Shown piece by piece: positions 62,103-64,000 of a DNA stretch of 64,000 nt. Position numbers and translations under genes: made by a program. The notes under the pieces are model-generated. The model was not told where the DNA came from, did not search any database, and saw only the letters and a list, made by a program, of their open reading frames with translations. How positions within the stretch are numbered: position 1 is the first letter of the stretch; every line of letters begins with the position of its first letter. The DNA is from Globisporangium splendens (Eukaryota > Oomycota > Peronosporomycetes > Pythiales > Pythiaceae): positions 62,001-126,000 of the forward strand of contig VFIW01000089.1 of NCBI GenBank assembly GCA_006386115.1. Direction: 5' to 3'.

Positions 62103-64000
62103 CTACGAGTCGCTTGAAGTACTAGACACAGAAGACAATCGAAATCGCTTGAGAATCGACATTGGGATTCGTGTGCGTATGTGTGCATCTTCGTAGCTTG
62201 AGAAGGGACGCTTCCTTGCGATTTTCTCGCTGCACTTCTTGTCCACGTCTTGCACAAGACTGAGTTGCTCAGAGGGAGTCGTGTTGAGGCAGGGCGGTGG
62301 AGTTGTCTGAGTGAAGAACGCTCGAGCAGCAAACGGACCATAATATGCTTGCCAGCAGCTGCGGTCGACGACAGCGCAACTCGAGAGCGAAGAAATATCA
62401 ACTTGCACGTCCCCTGTGCAAAAGAGCATGAAGAGATCGTCTGGACCAGCAGCTTTTGATTTTTCTTTCTCGAAAGTCTTTGCAGACAGATCCCCTTTAA
62501 TGCACTTGTACTGATGAACCTCGTGGAAAAATCCCCGCGTGACATCTTCCAAGCACAAAAAGCAATCTCCAGATGGCGATCCGTCGGCAGGCTGATACAG
62601 ATACTCCAGTCGACGCCCACATGAACACTTGCCGCTGTGATATCCTTTGCTCTTGGTATCTTCATGGTGGGAACATCGAATGTACTTACGCGGCAGCTCA
62701 CGCACGATCCGATCGCAGTCCCTGCCAAACCGAGCTCCAAAATGTAAATCAGTCCATTTCAAATGCTTTTCCTCAGCATAGGCCATCGATTTCAGCGCTC
62801 GAAACTTGCAATTGAATTGTTCCCAAAATTGCCACGGTTTCACGTCTTCAGCATGTTCTTTGGGTGCGTATGTCGGGAATTGGCTCCAGGGGTATTCCTC
62901 CGTATTCAACAATAGAAACAATACGTATGGACACTCGAGACGTCCATTTTTCACTCTCATCAATCCAGCCGAGATGACTTCATCGAGACTCGAGTCGCCG
63001 AACTTTGAGGAGTCCTGTACAGCTCGTCGAGCGATAACGGCCACAAATGCTTCCACCATATCCTTCATTTTGGCTTGGATCGAAGGGTAGGCTACTCGCA
63101 GGGCAAATATCACACCGTCAAGTATCGGAAGAAACTCTATTGGACTTCCCGTTTTGTGCACTTTTTGCACAACGAGGTACAATTCCTCCACAGCACGACC
63201 AAAACCACCCATGTCATCAATCAAGAGTTGCATCAACTCGCCGTTCCCAAATGCTTGAAAGACGTCCGCGTTGTTCGTCGTCGGGCGTGAAAGCTCAGCA
63301 GTTTGCACTTCAAATCGCCATTGTGGTGAGATCGCCAGAAACTCGTTCGCGGGTTGGTAAACCGTCGCGGAGCAAATAGCAATCAACCAGCACTTGGAAG
63401 CATTCACGAGATCACAGAGAGTGCTTAATGCCACGTAAAACGGTGAGTGCTTGCTGCCTGGTTCATGCTCAAGCTTTTGCATACTGTCAACGCACAAGAT
63501 GACGCACATATCGCCAAGGGGGGTGCCAACTATTTCAGCCAACTTCCTCAGCACGTGATCGGGAGTCACATGATTGGCGCGCTGGTCCACGAAATCCCCC
63601 CACTCCAGAGAATCCTGTAGTTGATACAGCATACGCGTTCCAATCGCTTGCGCTGGATTAGCGAACTGACCTGGTGCTGTCGTTCCGTTCTCAAACGTGA
63701 CCTTGAAGGTGAAGGCATTTTTCAGCAGTCCCATCATCACTTGGTCTTCACTGCCTTCATCACCGAAAACCTGTCGCTGCACCACAGTAGGAAACTCATC
63801 CAACAGCCTCGACTTGCCTGTTCCTGGACCATCGAGACACATGAAAACTGGGTGGCGACGCTTGTCGTGCATCCCCTCTCCCCACGCTTGATAATGACGT
63901 CGGATGGCTTCAGAAATGGTCGGAAGGTCCAGTGGATTCTGAAAATCCCAAGCCGCCCCAGCAGTCGAAACTAAAGGTTTCGGAGGACGCCAGGAGAACT
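62103..64000 (-). CDS. Crinkler (CRN)-type P-loop NTPase effector-family protein, 5' partial
   Basis: The frame is open from the right edge to TGA/TAG at 62103, more than 630 residues; the N-terminus, where a CRN LxLFLAK-type secretion segment would be, lies outside. Seen: a Walker A loop (CLDGPGTGKSRLLDEF), then VCVILCVDSMQKLE as a Walker B-like strand, followed by AICSATVYQP. The later part matches the usual CRN/NTPase-REase arrangement. The C-terminal ~150 residues carry a Cys/His cluster (CSHHE, KCSCGRR, DCFLCLED) that looks like a zinc ribbon, and a basic patch (KKCSEKIARKRP) like a nuclear signal. The family includes host-targeted effectors and endogenous NTPases; which this is cannot be decided without the N-terminus. 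The frame is intact over the visible part. Confidence 0.75.
   Translation of the reverse strand, partial: FSWRPPKPLVSTAGAAWDFQNPLDLPTISEAIRRHYQAWGEGMHDKRRHPVFMCLDGPGTGKSRLLDEFPTVVQRQVFGDEGSEDQVMMGLLKNAFTFKVTFENGTTAPGQFANPAQAIGTRMLYQLQDSLEWGDFVDQRANHVTPDHVLRKLAEIVGTPLGDMCVILCVDSMQKLEHEPGSKHSPFYVALSTLCDLVNASKCWLIAICSATVYQPANEFLAISPQWRFEVQTAELSRPTTNNADVFQAFGNGELMQLLIDDMGGFGRAVEELYLVVQKVHKTGSPIEFLPILDGVIFALRVAYPSIQAKMKDMVEAFVAVIARRAVQDSSKFGDSSLDEVISAGLMRVKNGRLECPYVLFLLLNTEEYPWSQFPTYAPKEHAEDVKPWQFWEQFNCKFRALKSMAYAEEKHLKWTDLHFGARFGRDCDRIVRELPRKYIRCSHHEDTKSKGYHSGKCSCGRRLEYLYQPADGSPSGDCFLCLEDVTRGFFHEVHQYKCIKGDLSAKTFEKEKSKAAGPDDLFMLFCTGDVQVDISSLSSCAVVDRSCWQAYYGPFAARAFFTQTTPPPCLNTTPSEQLSLVQDVDKKCSEKIARKRPFSSYEDAHIRTRIPMSILKRFRLSSVSSTSSDS

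Noticed and set aside
1..64000. CRISPR array, prokaryotic operon, tRNA/rRNA genes or complete transposon
   Set aside because: No spaced direct repeats of CRISPR type, no cloverleaf or B-box pattern noticed, no transposase or reverse transcriptase motifs or terminal repeats seen. Intron-rich eukaryotic genes throughout.

Overview
The window looks like nuclear DNA of an oomycete (Stramenopila), probably of the Phytophthora/Pythium/Globisporangium type. The evidence is a gene-dense layout (most gaps under 0.3 kb), short GT-AG introns of about 60-110 nt with strong GTRNGT donors, a flagellar gene (CFAP58), an intact Crinkler-type NTPase gene at the right edge, a decayed Crinkler-like relic, and a trihelix/NAM-associated gene of the kind common in oomycetes. 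There is no prokaryotic, viral or organellar signature. I saw no tRNA, rRNA or CRISPR. Species cannot be fixed from the sequence alone.

Left part (1-24 kb): the 3' end of an L-galactono-1,4-lactone dehydrogenase gene; a 1002-residue unknown protein; a SANT/trihelix-type gene head-to-head with a membrane-anchored BAG-domain gene; NKAP; a flavin-containing monooxygenase; an LCCL-7TM-FN3 membrane protein; the Crinkler-like relic; a 1310-residue UBA-PDZ-UBA-PDZ-HEAT scaffold head-to-head with the SUMO E1 subunit UBA2; and an unknown protein ending in a Tudor-like domain.

Middle (23-41 kb): an EF-hand protein; an unusual OB-fold/ASCH/winged-helix gene related to STN1/RPA2; an Aurora-type kinase; two tandem peroxisomal acyl-CoA oxidase genes (both ending SRL), one carrying an 8-nt micro-exon; a CDKL-type kinase; a Cys-rich/coiled-coil protein head-to-head with FAM32A.

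Right part (41-64 kb): a multi-pass class-3 lipase head-to-head with THOC3; a TPR protein head-to-head with the sulfhydryl oxidase ERV1; a Canopy-family ER protein (C-terminal REEL) head-to-head with the ER Hsp90 GRP94 (C-terminal KDEL); CFAP58; an alpha/beta-hydrolase-like protein without its nucleophile joined to a Gag1-like tail; Sec62; cyclin C; a gene-poor 1.2 kb; and the Crinkler NTPase gene running off the edge.

Themes are ER protein folding and entry (Canopy, GRP94, Sec62), mRNA processing and export (NKAP, FAM32A, THOC3, cyclin C), peroxisomal beta-oxidation, and signalling scaffolds. Several divergent promoters contain palindromes or repeats. Two share a near-identical ATACCGGTAT-based composite element. 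Splice sites were assigned by hand from reading-frame continuity. All quoted exon totals are divisible by three except where a junction is stated to be unresolved.
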